Of a stretch of DNA of 64,000 nt, positions 49,908-59,772 are shown piece by piece. A program made the position numbers and the translations under genes. The notes beneath the pieces are model-generated. The model saw nothing but the letters and a program-made list of their open reading frames with translations. It made no database searches and was not told the DNA's origin. Origin of the DNA: Eukaryota sp. TZLM1-RC (taxonomy: Eukaryota > Metamonada: BaSk clade); assembly GCA_040285825.1 (NCBI GenBank), contig JAUPSS010000008.1, positions 682,001 to 746,000 on the forward strand, in the 5' to 3' direction. How positions within the stretch are numbered: position 1 is the stretch's first letter; each line of letters begins with the position of its first letter.

Positions 49908-50246
49908 AGGAAATGAAGAGGGACTGAAAAAGGAAATTCTTTGAATTTGACAAAACATTCTTATGGACAACTTAGACAAAACAGTCATTTCCTTTCAGCA
50001 GTAACTTTCAGAGTATTCATTATTTAACCATAAATGCATAATTCATGTAAAATATGGGATAATCTTTTAATCACCAATATTCATTCACATGGTTCAATTT
50101 TTGTTATATTGTTGTTACCATATCATATAATTGGAAAAATTACAAATAAAATACACTGATGAGCAAAAAACAGAAAATGATTGTCAGATAGCTGTGGTAT
50201 TTAGTTTAAAATTTGCTTAGGTCTCACTCACTGCTCACTATGCCGG
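49908..50246. promoter_or_regulatory. divergent intergenic region, eL36 and the next gene
   Basis: 339 bp between two divergent start codons, so it holds both promoters. It is AT-rich; no motif could be assigned. Confidence 0.35.
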
Positions 50247-51701
50247 ATGATCCACCATGTTGTCCTTAGCACTACATCTGGAACATGTTTACTTGCAGTA
50301 GCATTACCTAGCGCATCTACTCTTCAGTATGAATCCCTTATCGACACCGTAATTGCAACACAGTCGTTCCTTTCATCTTCTATGTTTTGTTTTAACCTAG
50401 ACAATCTCTGCTTCACCGTTTTCTTTTCACATGATTGCTTCTGTTGTATATCTTCCGATCACTCTTCTCACCGTCCACTTATTTACACTCTTGCCCAATT
50501 TTTCACACTGTCTCTACTTCATCTATTTGCATCCGATATTCAAGACATCATTCAAGACGACAACTCATGCCACGAAGCCAATCTCTCCACGTATTCTGTT
50601 CAACAAGAACTAGACAGTCCAGAAATACATGTTGTCTCTGGCGTTGAGTGCCCCTCCTCCTCCTCTTCCCTATCCTCTGAACTTAATAGTCTTTACTTTA
50701 ACGACCTTATATCTGAATTTGTTTTCAGAATCACCCTTCCCTTAATCAAGAATCCCCACTTGTGGGAAATGGTTGCTAAACTGTCTGGTTTTATGAATAT
50801 ATTCCATGCACCCCATTCCGACCTTGCTTCTCTCTTTCCTCATCCAGACTTTTTTCCGCATTCATTACCAATTAGTTTGTTTATGGAGCAGCTGTTTTCT
50901 TATTCCAACTCAACTGTGCTCTCTCCAGATTCTCTATCCGTATTCATCATTCCTCAATCCTCCTCCACTCCATTTGCATGCATTCCCCTTTCCTTGGATC
51001 AGGGGCTGGGTATTAGAAGAATTTTGTCACAGCATGGGAGAAGTGCTCATTTAGAATCTGGTTTTGTTTTGATTAAGAGTAATGACTTGACCAATGATTT
51101 TCCTGTTTTGGCGAATCAAATTGAAGAAGCAGAATTGTTTATTACAAGACTTGCTACACTACTCTCCACCTTCAACTCTGTTAATTCTGTCCAATCACTA
51201 GTGAAGATCTTATTGTCCCTTAAATTGCTGGTTTTGCATTCAATTGACCCTTCATTGTTAAGCCACTCTCTTGTTCGTCCGCCTCCCCCAACCAAGGAGA
51301 TTGGCTTTTCTCGTAAAGTATTACCAGTGTCTTGCACACCCCCTCTTCCACCTAGCAAACCTCCGATCGATCGGAGACCAACTCCCAGAATTACCCCTTG
51401 CGAGGTTGAGATGGAGGTTGCTACACCGATAGAAGATGCAAAGTTCAGAAGAAAGGTGCCAAAGATCAGGGGGATCGCGACTGTAAAGAAGGAAGAAAAT
51501 GCAGAAGGAAGTGCACGGAGAAGGCTTTTGTTCTCAAATACTGCGTCAGGTAACAGTTTGGTTAGGAAAAAGAAAATGTTATTGAAAAAGAGACCAATCT
51601 TTGACTTGATTAAGAGCTTGTCCTTAAATGAAGGTTCAGTTGAGTCTGTAGTTGAGTCTAGTAGACATAATGTATCTAAATCAAGGGTTTTATTCAAATA
51701 A
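50247..51701 (+). CDS. unknown protein, possible N-terminal longin-like domain
   Basis: 484 residues in one open frame. The first 100 residues alternate strands and helices (MIHHVVLSTTSGTCLLAVAL, LCFTVFFSHDCFCCISSD, PLIYTLAQFFTLSLLHLFAS), a rhythm like the longin domains of Fuzzy, MON1/CCZ1 or HPS proteins. A second such part may lie near residues 225-310. The C-terminal 150 residues are Pro-rich then basic (RPPPPTKEIGFSRKVLPV, LVRKKKMLLKKRPIFDL), probably disordered. No family can be named with confidence. The ATG at 50247 is used; an upstream ATG at 50240 opens only a few codons in another frame. Confidence 0.6.
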   Translation: MIHHVVLSTTSGTCLLAVALPSASTLQYESLIDTVIATQSFLSSSMFCFNLDNLCFTVFFSHDCFCCISSDHSSHRPLIYTLAQFFTLSLLHLFASDIQDIIQDDNSCHEANLSTYSVQQELDSPEIHVVSGVECPSSSSSLSSELNSLYFNDLISEFVFRITLPLIKNPHLWEMVAKLSGFMNIFHAPHSDLASLFPHPDFFPHSLPISLFMEQLFSYSNSTVLSPDSLSVFIIPQSSSTPFACIPLSLDQGLGIRRILSQHGRSAHLESGFVLIKSNDLTNDFPVLANQIEEAELFITRLATLLSTFNSVNSVQSLVKILLSLKLLVLHSIDPSLLSHSLVRPPPPTKEIGFSRKVLPVSCTPPLPPSKPPIDRRPTPRITPCEVEMEVATPIEDAKFRRKVPKIRGIATVKKEENAEGSARRRLLFSNTASGNSLVRKKKMLLKKRPIFDLIKSLSLNEGSVESVVESSRHNVSKSRVLFK

Positions 51702-51901
51702 TTAATAATAACTTAATGTGTTTGACTTGTAAATTTAAATTTTTTGTATTTTGATTTACTCATGAATTTCAATGAACCATGCTACATTATAGAGAAATAC
51801 AATTAGATAAATCAAACTAAAAGGCCCAAAGTCCCAGATGCTCTAAGAGTTCTAATATAAAATTTGTATTTGATTTCATTAGTCATTATTGACCAGATAA
51901 T

Positions 51902-52087
51902 TTAATTGGTACACTTTGAACTGTCAGCTTCTGGAGGAACGTCATTAACAGCAAAAAACTGATCGTTTAATGAGCAGGATGAAGCAGGTGTAGAGTCTTC
52001 ACGAGATTCAGGATCCAAAGATAAGAAAGCATGGCCAGGAGTTGAAGAACTGTTCATTGGGGCATCAAAGTCGGAAGAAAAAGACAT
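51902..52087 (-). CDS. short unknown ORF
   Basis: 61 codons from ATG (52085-52087) to TAA. The product is acidic and Ser-rich (SFSSDFDAPMNSSSTPGHAF, LSLDPESREDSTPASS). No family is recognised. The upstream region was split by a LINE insertion with a 16-bp target duplication only 9 bp away, so its promoter is probably damaged. It could be a real small gene, a first exon, or chance. Confidence 0.35.
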   Translation of the reverse strand: MSFSSDFDAPMNSSSTPGHAFLSLDPESREDSTPASSCSLNDQFFAVNDVPPEADSSKCTN

Positions 52088-52111
52088 AATAGGGACAGTT
52101 TAAGCGAGGAC

Positions 52112-53545
52112 AGAATTTTTTGCTGATTTATTGGATGTAGAAGTTAGCTAATGCTAAATGCCACTTCCCGGTTTAGGAAAGTACCACGTGTGGTATCACG
52201 TGATCATTAGTTTAAGTTCTAGTTTGTATTTATTCATGTTGATTTTCTTAACTTTGTCCATTAACGTCTGTTTCATCTTAGTTTTAGGGAGTACCGTGCA
52301 CATAAGCCAACATAGAACCGGGAATGTTGAAAAATCACTTATTGTCTCCAGCAAATTTGGGTGGTATTGGATTTACTAAATCTTCTATTTGATGTCAATC
52401 AGCTTTTTTGGGTGGATACAAGAATTTTATTTCTGAATTTTCTCGTAGATTTTCCTGAAGACTCTCATCTGTTAGTTCCCAGTTGCAGTCCATATTTGAA
52501 TGAGATATCTTGTGAACTTGATAGATTGCCGCCACAAATCTGGACCAAATGTTTTCCCCCATCAATTCAACAAATTCCAAACCGACCTCTTTTTAATTTG
52601 CAGTTTTGCTGCAAAAAGCTTCAATAAAAATTGTCAAAGATTTTTGAAAGCTTGGATTTTGATGTTAGATTTGGCTTGGCCAAGAAAACCAATCCCGCTT
52701 TTGCAAATCTTTTACAAGATATGTGTGACAGTACTTGTTCTTCCTTAGTGACAAAAATTCCTCAAGTTTATGGCACTCTCTTAACTGATTCTGCTTGGAC
52801 TTTTAATATGAGATTTCGTTCCTTTATCTGGCCTGATAGATTACCTCATAATTAAATTTGTAAATGTTCTCGATAAATTGCTATTACTCATTTTTTAAAT
52901 TATAAACATTTTATTACTTTTAGAAGCAAGGTTCACGATGCTGTAAGAGACCAGTTATATTGTATGTGTAAGTCTCATAGAATTGAATCCTTTTTGGAAC
53001 CTCTGTTGTCAAATCTGCTTGATTTTCAAGATGATTTTCATAAGAATAACAAAGGTGATGTCATATTACCTGGATTAGATGGAACCTTCATTTTATTGGA
53101 TTTAATGTCTGTTGATCCTTGTAATGCCTCAAATGAAAGGCTTGCTAATTCTGAAATTCATAATCCTCTTTCAAATGCTGAAAATTTCAAAATCAAAAAA
53201 TACAAAGAACCTTTGTCCAAATTGTCCAGCCAGCAGCATGCAAAATACTATTTGTATCCATTTATATTTTCTCTATTTGGTTCACTTTATCCAACGGCTA
53301 TACGTTTTTTGGCAGATTTTGACATAATTGTAAAGAGGAGAACTAACAGAAATTTCAACAGATTGTTTTGGCAAGACAGAATTGTGTTTCTATTTTTTAA
53401 GGGGATGTTGAAGATGGTTTCTGATGCTTTGCTTTCTCTTGGATCTCACTATGAGAGAGTTGCATCCAGTGTTTTTGTTTTGGGAGAGATGGATTATTTA
53501 GATGTTGATTTATAGGTTTTTAATAATATTGATAATTAAAAAAAG
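52112..53545 (+). mobile_element. LINE family A insertion with 16-bp target duplication
   Basis: Flanked by CAGTTTAAGCGAGGAC at 52096-52111 and 53546-53561. Recognisable LINE A starts near 52340 and includes GLAKKTNPAFANLLQDMCDS, VYGTLLTDSAWTFNM and the long frame 52964-53515 with NNKGDVILPGLDGTFILLDL and KIKKYKEPLSKL, ending DYLDVDL. The first 230 bp inside the duplication do not match the LINE; they contain CACGTG boxes and end GCCAACA, somewhat like an LTR. The endonuclease frame is open over 183 codons. Confidence 0.85.
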
Positions 53546-54147
53546 CAGTTTAAGCGAGGACTAAAATTTATTTACTTTTATTATTATTATCAACACACCT
53601 CAAAACGTTGTGTTTATTTGTCACCATGTGGAGTTTGGTGAAATGGATTTCTACCGTGTCTTCTGATTTTGAATTTGAAAACTCTTTCTTACTTCTTGTG
53701 CTTTTATTGGTGGATGCAGAAATGCAATATTTGAGTTTTCTGAAAGATTTGCCGATTGGGAAGATTTATCAATGACAACGCAAGGTTCCACTGTTTTTGC
53801 ATTAAATGATGAAATTTCGAAAATTGATGTAGAAAAATGGAGTCGATGCTTTCCCCAATGATTCAATGGCAATATTCCGGAAAAGATTTTTAAAATTTAA
53901 AATACACTCTTCGAACATTGCAGAAACGATTGATTGAAATATAAGAAAATGATCTTTATAATAATTTATGCAGCTCAGCTGTTTTAAATCAAGATCTTCA
54001 CTCATTGTTTGTGGAAAAGGGTTTTTGTGAAAACCAGTCATCAGATTCTTCGCTGTTTGTAACCATTGTACCACGAAGATTATGATTGTGTGCCACTAAT
54101 GAAGCATTTGTAACAAAAATGAAATTATATTCGAATATCCCCATTAA

Positions 54148-55070
54148 ACTCAATTTATTGAATTTGCACACTTGATTAAATTAAATCATAACTAATGGGG
54201 CGACTATCATTAAACCAAGATTTCCTCTACAAAATCTTGATTTGCTTGCTGTCTAGCTAAAGCTTCTCTAATTCGATTGAAAAACCGCGGTAATCTATTA
54301 ATAATGGCAAATTGAATCCGTGAACGCCATAAAAAAATATCAAATCTTTTCATTGTTTTTTCTTTCACCATTTTTTGGAAGTCATCCAAAAAAGTTTCTG
54401 CTTCAACTGACAATCGTCCATTTATCGAAAATGGGAAAGCAATAAAAACCAGCTGTGTATTTCTATCGACATTTGCATCTTCAATTTCTTTATCATATTT
54501 TCTATGTTTTTCTTTTGCTTTAAAATCCAGAGCAGCCACAGGATTAAGTTTTCTTCTATGAACCAAAGTATCGTTTGCAACATTACATGAGACAAAGTCA
54601 ACAATAGCTTCAGAATTATCAATCCAATCACAGTATACATCACCTCTATCATCAGAACCAAAATTATTCAGAGAAAGTGTTTCCTTCAGTAGGGGCTCTT
54701 TGATACACGATATCCTTGCAGTTTGTGCCATATTGAAAACAGTGTCTCTAACGGCATCATGTAATGAAGAACGATAAGTTATCAATTTGGAGCAATTTAG
54801 AGCATGGCGCAAAGTGAGTTGAGGTGAATTCGAACAAATACATTTTTCTTTTGATAATAATTGGTTAATGGGGATGTTCAAATATAATCTCATTTTTGTT
54901 ACAAATGCTTCATTAGTGGCACACAATCCAAATCTTCGTGGTACAATGGTTACAAAAAGTGAAGAATCTGACGCCTTGTTTTCACAAACACCCTTTTCCA
55001 ATAACAATGAGTGAAGATCTTGATTTAAAACAGCCGAGCTGCAAATATTATTATAAAGATCTTTTTCATA
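54148..55070 (-). mobile_element. LINE family B, 5'-truncated, endonuclease frame intact
   Basis: Inserted in the opposite direction into another family B copy, with the target duplication CCCATTAA at 54140-54147 and 55071-55078. The frame 54210-55082 (290 codons) has FVTIVPRRFGLCATNEAFVT, zinc knuckle CICSNSPQLTLRHALNC, DDRGDVYCDWIDNSEAIVDF, KAKEKHRKYDKEI and FLWRSRIQFAIINRLPRFF. This is the best-kept family B endonuclease in the window. Confidence 0.92.
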
Positions 55071-55286
55071 CCCATTAATCAATTATTATCAAAAAAATGT
55101 ATTTGTTCGAATTCACCTCATCTCACTTTGCGTCATGCTCTGAATTGTTCGAAATTGATAACTTAACGTTCTTCATTACTTGATGCTGTTAGAGACACTG
55201 TGTTTAATATGGCACAAACTGCAAGAATTTTGTGTATCAAAGACTCTGCTGAAGGAAACACTGTCATTGAATAATTTTGGTTCTGA

Positions 55287-55396
55287 TGTTGGCGCCTTTA
55301 GGCTTCAATAGAATAAGGGCAAAATAAATCAACTTTATGGCATGCACTTTATGTCAATCATCTTTATCTCAACCACTTTTGCAACCTAAGGCAACA
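55287..55396 (+). mobile_element. solo LTR
   Basis: 110 bp starting TGTTGGCGCC and ending GGCAACA, with a 4-bp target duplication CTGA (55283-55286 and 55397-55400). It is related to the LTRs of the element at 26050-27524 (GTGGTTGAGATAAAG and GTTGATTTATTTT shared on the other strand). Recombination between two LTRs would leave such a remnant. Confidence 0.88.
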
Positions 55397-55927
55397 CTGA
55401 TGTCAGAGGTGATGTATACTGTGATTGGATTGATAACACTGAAACTGTTGTGGACTTTGTCTCATGTAATGTTGCAAATGACAATTTGCTTCACAGAAGA
55501 AACCTTAATCCTGTAGGTGCTTTTGATTTTAGGGCTAAAGAAAAACTCAGAAAATATGACAAAGATATCGAAGAGGCTAATGCTGGTAGAAATACACAGC
55601 TTGTTTTTATTGCTTTTCCATTTTCGATAAACGGAAGACTATCAGTAGAAGCAGAAATTTTTTTGAATGACTTCCAAATATGGTCCAAGAAAAAACAAAG
55701 AAAAGATTTGATAGTTTTTTATGGCGCTCTCGGATTCAATTTGCCATTATTAATAGATAACCTCGGTTTTTCAATCGAATTAGAGAAGCTTCAGCTAGAC
55801 AGCAAGCAGATCAAGATTTTGTAGATGAAATCTTGGTTCAATGAATTTCGTCGCATTAGTTATGAATTAATTTAATTCAGTGTGCATGTTCAATAAATAT
55901 TTATTTTGTAGAATTTCCCAACTTATT

Positions 55928-58900
55928 ATGGACTCCTTTTCACGCTATAGCGAGTTATGTCTACAACGTATACAAGGGTCCATCACTCTTGAACAGTTTC
56001 AATCTACCATCAATTCAAACCTTGATAATGAACAACTTAAAATTCTGTCCACAGTGGTGAACAACTTGCTCAGTACAATACGTGATGAATCTGCTGTTGC
56101 TACCTTATTAAACAGTATTGATAATTCTCAGTTTGGTGATGTACTTACCCTAACTCTACCACTGAACCCCCCTACCTCCCTTGCCAAACCTGATCTCAGA
56201 CACACTTCTCATACATCCTCCTTTAAATCAGCCAAGACTCGACTCAAATCACAAACCACCAGAGTGCTGCTCAAGGACTCTTTTTTACCCTTAATTTCTC
56301 TTGACATTCCCCATTCCTCGGTACTTTCAATGAGTGGAGCAGAGCTGATTCAGTATATAAAACCTTTTCTTTCATTTTACAGGATCAGCCCTCTCCGCAT
56401 CGCTTGTAGCTTGTGCTCTTTGGTGTCGGAATCACCCATGAATAGATCATTTTATGATTCCTTGGTCAGAGCACTTGAATTTCTATCTCTTTCAGCCAAA
56501 CATTATGATGGACTAGTCGGCTTTTTGTTTACTTTAGAGGGTAATGCAAAGTATGTCATTGCTGCTCACCTAATTCAATCAAAATTGATTGATTTAGATT
56601 GTCTATACCCTTACTTAAAAGATACTTCCTTTTTGGAATCTAAACTCTCTGAATTTTCTTCTGTACGTTTCCCAAACCCCAAATCTGACGATGGATTCTT
56701 CATCATACCCTATCAATTTGTCTCTATTGATCTTGATGGTGTTGGCCTGGTTGAGATTGTGTCAAATTTGTTTAAACTAGGTTGTGAGGATGAAGCAATT
56801 TACTTTCTGAAGGTAATTAATTCTTTAAATATTTGTAATCCCATGGCCATTACCAAACTTAGGGAAAATTTCATTAATTTTCAAATAATTCCTTTCTTTG
56901 CCGAGCTGTTTTCGAATGAAATGACTGATAATATTGAACAACTTTACCACGTATTTATTAAAAGAATCAATATTATTCATTTTTACATTGGGGTTACCAA
57001 CAGCACCAGTTTACTAAACTCTTTAGTTAAAGCTCTTTCTTGTTTTTTTACTCATTTTGGAAATGGATCACCTCAATTTTCCGAACTTCTTTTTGTTTTT
57101 TCCAATATTTTGATCCCCAGTCTTTTATTTGTAGATCCTTCCAAACCTCAATTTCAGCGGGAAGTTTCTGATTCAATTCTTGGTCTTTGGCAGTCCTTTG
57201 AATTTCCAATCAAAATTGATTTACTTAAACAATCTTCATCTTTTATTTCATCGCATTCTTTTCTAGTCAAAGTGTCCAAGTTCTATCAAACACTATCCTT
57301 TAAAGTTTCTAAAAAACTAAATTCTGATATTCATCTTGATTCAACAAGAAGCGTAGGCCAATCCATTCAATTTTGTTGTGTTGTCAATCCATCACTTTGT
57401 TTTCCGTTTTTGTTGTCTAAAATCATCAACATTCCTGATTTATTAACTCCACTATCAAAACTATTTAGGGATTTAATGTTACCTATATTCTTTGGAGAGT
57501 GTTTAGTTATTTCAATTCTTCAGTATTTAACTGGTGACCCCTTGAGCGACCCCCATATTGAATCAAATAATGTTTTGATTAAGGACCATTCAAGACTTGG
57601 AGTATTAAACTTTAAACCTTTTGTAGAATTTCTCTCTATCATTTTGAGAAGATTTTCGGTGCTGACACCACATGATATTATCACATCCTTTATTCTTCCA
57701 AAAGTAATTTCAGGCGATTACCTCACACTAACTTTATTACGTGAAATAATTTCTCAATTATCGCTCATTGAGTCTCCATTTATTAACCAAGTCGACATTT
57801 CTCCTATTCAGCATGTTTACGGTTTTTCTCTAAGAGATAAGTCAATTAGAGAATTTCTGTTAACTGATGCCTCCAAAAACAAACCCACTGATGACAGTTT
57901 AAGAAACTTGGCTGATTGCATTCAGGGTATTCTGTCAGTAACGCTGCTGATCACTCTTGCACAGGCACTTTCTGTTTCTCAGGAAGGGTGTTCTGTTTTT
58001 GGGTTAGATTTGAATGGGGAGCCAGATTGGAATAGCATCAGAATCGTCTTTTCCAATCCCTCATTTAATTGTTGTTTCGTTGATGGAATGCTGGGTGTAA
58101 AAGATTTGATTAATGATGTTCTGCTTCAATTGCTTGACTATCTCGCAATTTACGGTGATGCCGAGTCCACTTGGAATTCCCTTCCATCAATTGCCACTCT
58201 GATCAAGGACTTTAATCTTCCTTTAGCAGTAAGTTGTCAATTTTTCATTCATTATCTCGATTATCGTGCACTGTCTCCCAAATCTAGAGTTTCTGAATTA
58301 AACCCAATATCTGAAGTTATTGCCGAAAGGACTCTGTCGTTTTCAAGCCAATTAAAGGATTTGTATGCAAGTTTACCTAATTATCGTGGTTTGTCTAGCT
58401 GGATTTCTTCTGATTTCTTTGAACTTTTACAAATTCTTAGACTTGATGATATATATTATCATGCATATCCGTTTGATCACATCCAGGGCTCTACAACAGT
58501 TCCTTCAAGAGTTAAACACAAGGTAAAAGAAATGCAGACCAAAGTTTTGGCATCAAGAAATAATGTTTCTCTTTTTGTTAAAGATAAGATTACTCAGTGG
58601 TTCAGGCCCCAAAATCCTGATACTTTTGACGACCAGTTATTTGAACAATTTATTTTTGAAGTTATTCTACCCAAAATCAAATGTTCTCCTCAAGATGCTG
58701 CAATGTGTGGTGAATTCTTGAGGTTGTTGTTACGAATTGAAGTTCCAAATTTATTCTTCTTCGATATTTTAAACACTCTAACAAGGCATCTCTCAATTCT
58801 TGCCACTTATACTGATAATGAAACTAGGCGGTTTGGACTTTTTTATAAATCTTTGTTTCAAAACCTCGAAATTCCTAATGTTGTTGACACCAATTGTTCT

Positions 58901-59215
58901 TTAAGATTAAAAAGTAGAGACGATATTTTTACTTTGAACAATAGAATTTCTGAAAATACAACTAGAGAATTACTGTCATGGCTCCACCTTTCCAAAACTA
59001 ATCCCTCTCGATGCCTTCAATTCCTTAATGAAGTGGTGTATATTCTTCCTTGTTCAACGTCCCAAATTGACAACATTGCAAAGATTGTTTTCAAGTATAC
59101 TACCGATGATAGTCCAGATAAAGTTCTCGCTAGGAGTTTTATTGATAAAGTTCAGAAACTAGATCGAAAACGGAGAATTAGTGGTCCTGAGCCTGGTAAG
59201 AAATCTAGAACATAA
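55928..59215 (+). CDS. THOC2: THO complex subunit 2
   Basis: A 1095-residue protein. The middle shows the THOC2 pattern: FCCVVNPSLCFPFLLSKIIN, then LRDL-like RDLMLPIFFGE, NFKPFVEFLSIILRRFSVLT and LTLLREIISQLSLIES. The C-terminal part has LPKIKCSPQDAAMCGEFLRL, ILNTLTRHLSILATYTDNET and RRFGLFYKSLFQNLEIP, matching the Tho2 C-terminal domain. The end is basic (KLDRKRRISGPEPGKKSRT). THOC2 is the scaffold of the THO/TREX complex, which couples transcription to mRNA export. It is shorter than animal THOC2 (about 1600). A LINE B ends some 20 bp before the ATG. Confidence 0.85.
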   Translation: MDSFSRYSELCLQRIQGSITLEQFQSTINSNLDNEQLKILSTVVNNLLSTIRDESAVATLLNSIDNSQFGDVLTLTLPLNPPTSLAKPDLRHTSHTSSFKSAKTRLKSQTTRVLLKDSFLPLISLDIPHSSVLSMSGAELIQYIKPFLSFYRISPLRIACSLCSLVSESPMNRSFYDSLVRALEFLSLSAKHYDGLVGFLFTLEGNAKYVIAAHLIQSKLIDLDCLYPYLKDTSFLESKLSEFSSVRFPNPKSDDGFFIIPYQFVSIDLDGVGLVEIVSNLFKLGCEDEAIYFLKVINSLNICNPMAITKLRENFINFQIIPFFAELFSNEMTDNIEQLYHVFIKRINIIHFYIGVTNSTSLLNSLVKALSCFFTHFGNGSPQFSELLFVFSNILIPSLLFVDPSKPQFQREVSDSILGLWQSFEFPIKIDLLKQSSSFISSHSFLVKVSKFYQTLSFKVSKKLNSDIHLDSTRSVGQSIQFCCVVNPSLCFPFLLSKIINIPDLLTPLSKLFRDLMLPIFFGECLVISILQYLTGDPLSDPHIESNNVLIKDHSRLGVLNFKPFVEFLSIILRRFSVLTPHDIITSFILPKVISGDYLTLTLLREIISQLSLIESPFINQVDISPIQHVYGFSLRDKSIREFLLTDASKNKPTDDSLRNLADCIQGILSVTLLITLAQALSVSQEGCSVFGLDLNGEPDWNSIRIVFSNPSFNCCFVDGMLGVKDLINDVLLQLLDYLAIYGDAESTWNSLPSIATLIKDFNLPLAVSCQFFIHYLDYRALSPKSRVSELNPISEVIAERTLSFSSQLKDLYASLPNYRGLSSWISSDFFELLQILRLDDIYYHAYPFDHIQGSTTVPSRVKHKVKEMQTKVLASRNNVSLFVKDKITQWFRPQNPDTFDDQLFEQFIFEVILPKIKCSPQDAAMCGEFLRLLLRIEVPNLFFFDILNTLTRHLSILATYTDNETRRFGLFYKSLFQNLEIPNVVDTNCSLRLKSRDDIFTLNNRISENTTRELLSWLHLSKTNPSRCLQFLNEVVYILPCSTSQIDNIAKIVFKYTTDDSPDKVLARSFIDKVQKLDRKRRISGPEPGKKSRT

Positions 59216-59329
59216 CATTCAATAAATAAATAAAATTAATTTTTATTGAATTTTTATATATGGAGGAAATACATATTAAATAATTTAGTGAAGGAGAAAA
59301 CTTTGAAATGCAATTATGGAACCACAGAA

Positions 59330-59717
59330 CTACACCCCAGAACCCACTGAATTGGCAAAAGCTGAAGCAATCTGTTTGGCTTGATTAAGTTGTTCCATTC
59401 CAGATGAAATTTCACCTACAAGATCCACTAGATGAGAAGTAGAATTCTGGTCTTCAGTTTGACGTATATTGAGGCTACCCGAAACTGATGAGTAAAACTC
59501 TTGAAAGAGAGAGGCTATGTTTTGGCCCAATTCTGTGATAAGCAGTCGACAAAAAGAGAAACATTCCTTCGTGCAATGATGAGACACGATTTCTGAGAGT
59601 AGACATTTGTTCAGAGATCCTATGGATCTCATCGAGATGTTGTTGTGACTGTGATTGTGACTGTGACTGCGGGTCCTGCTGTGGAGCATCGTGATACGGT
59701 GAACTTTCTGTGTGCAT
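59330..59717 (-). CDS. small coiled-coil protein, frame change inside
   Basis: Two overlapping frames appear to form one gene. The first, from ATG at 59717, is Gln/Ser-rich (QQDPQSQSQSQSQQ) and then helical (LDEIHRISEQMSTLRNRVSS). The second, ending in TAG at 59330, is helical (ELGQNIASLFQEFYSSV, then LVDLVGEISSGMEQLNQAKQ). Joining them needs a removal of 3n+1 bases around 59540-59600. The only intron candidate that fits starts GTGTCT and would be 55 nt or longer, unlike the others here, so a true frameshift is also possible. No family is recognised. Confidence 0.45.
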
Positions 59718-59772
59718 ATTAGGAAGGCAAAATTGTCTTTTCAGTAATCATTAGCATTTCCTGTGCTACCAG

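Larger units (their letters stand above)
53687..55910 (+). mobile_element. LINE family B, split by another LINE B and by a solo LTR
   Basis: Plus-strand family B at 53687-54147, 55071-55286 and 55401-55910. The order of parts (LTSCAFIGGCRNAIFEF, VTIVPRRL, zinc knuckle, endonuclease, then RRNLNPVGAFDFRAKEKLRK) is normal once the two insertions are removed. It ends with GTGTGCATGTTCAATAAAT about 20 bp before the THOC2 start codon. Stops and shifts are frequent. Confidence 0.85.

Noticed and set aside
50435-51054. Two Ser/Leu-rich frames overlapping the 484-residue unknown gene
   Set aside because: They overlap a longer frame in the same direction and have no features beyond skewed composition.
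52135-52311. A definite solo LTR starting TGTAGAAG and ending GCCAACA
   Set aside because: It resembles the LTR of the gag-only element only loosely and has no matching 4-bp target duplication, so it is kept only as a possibility.
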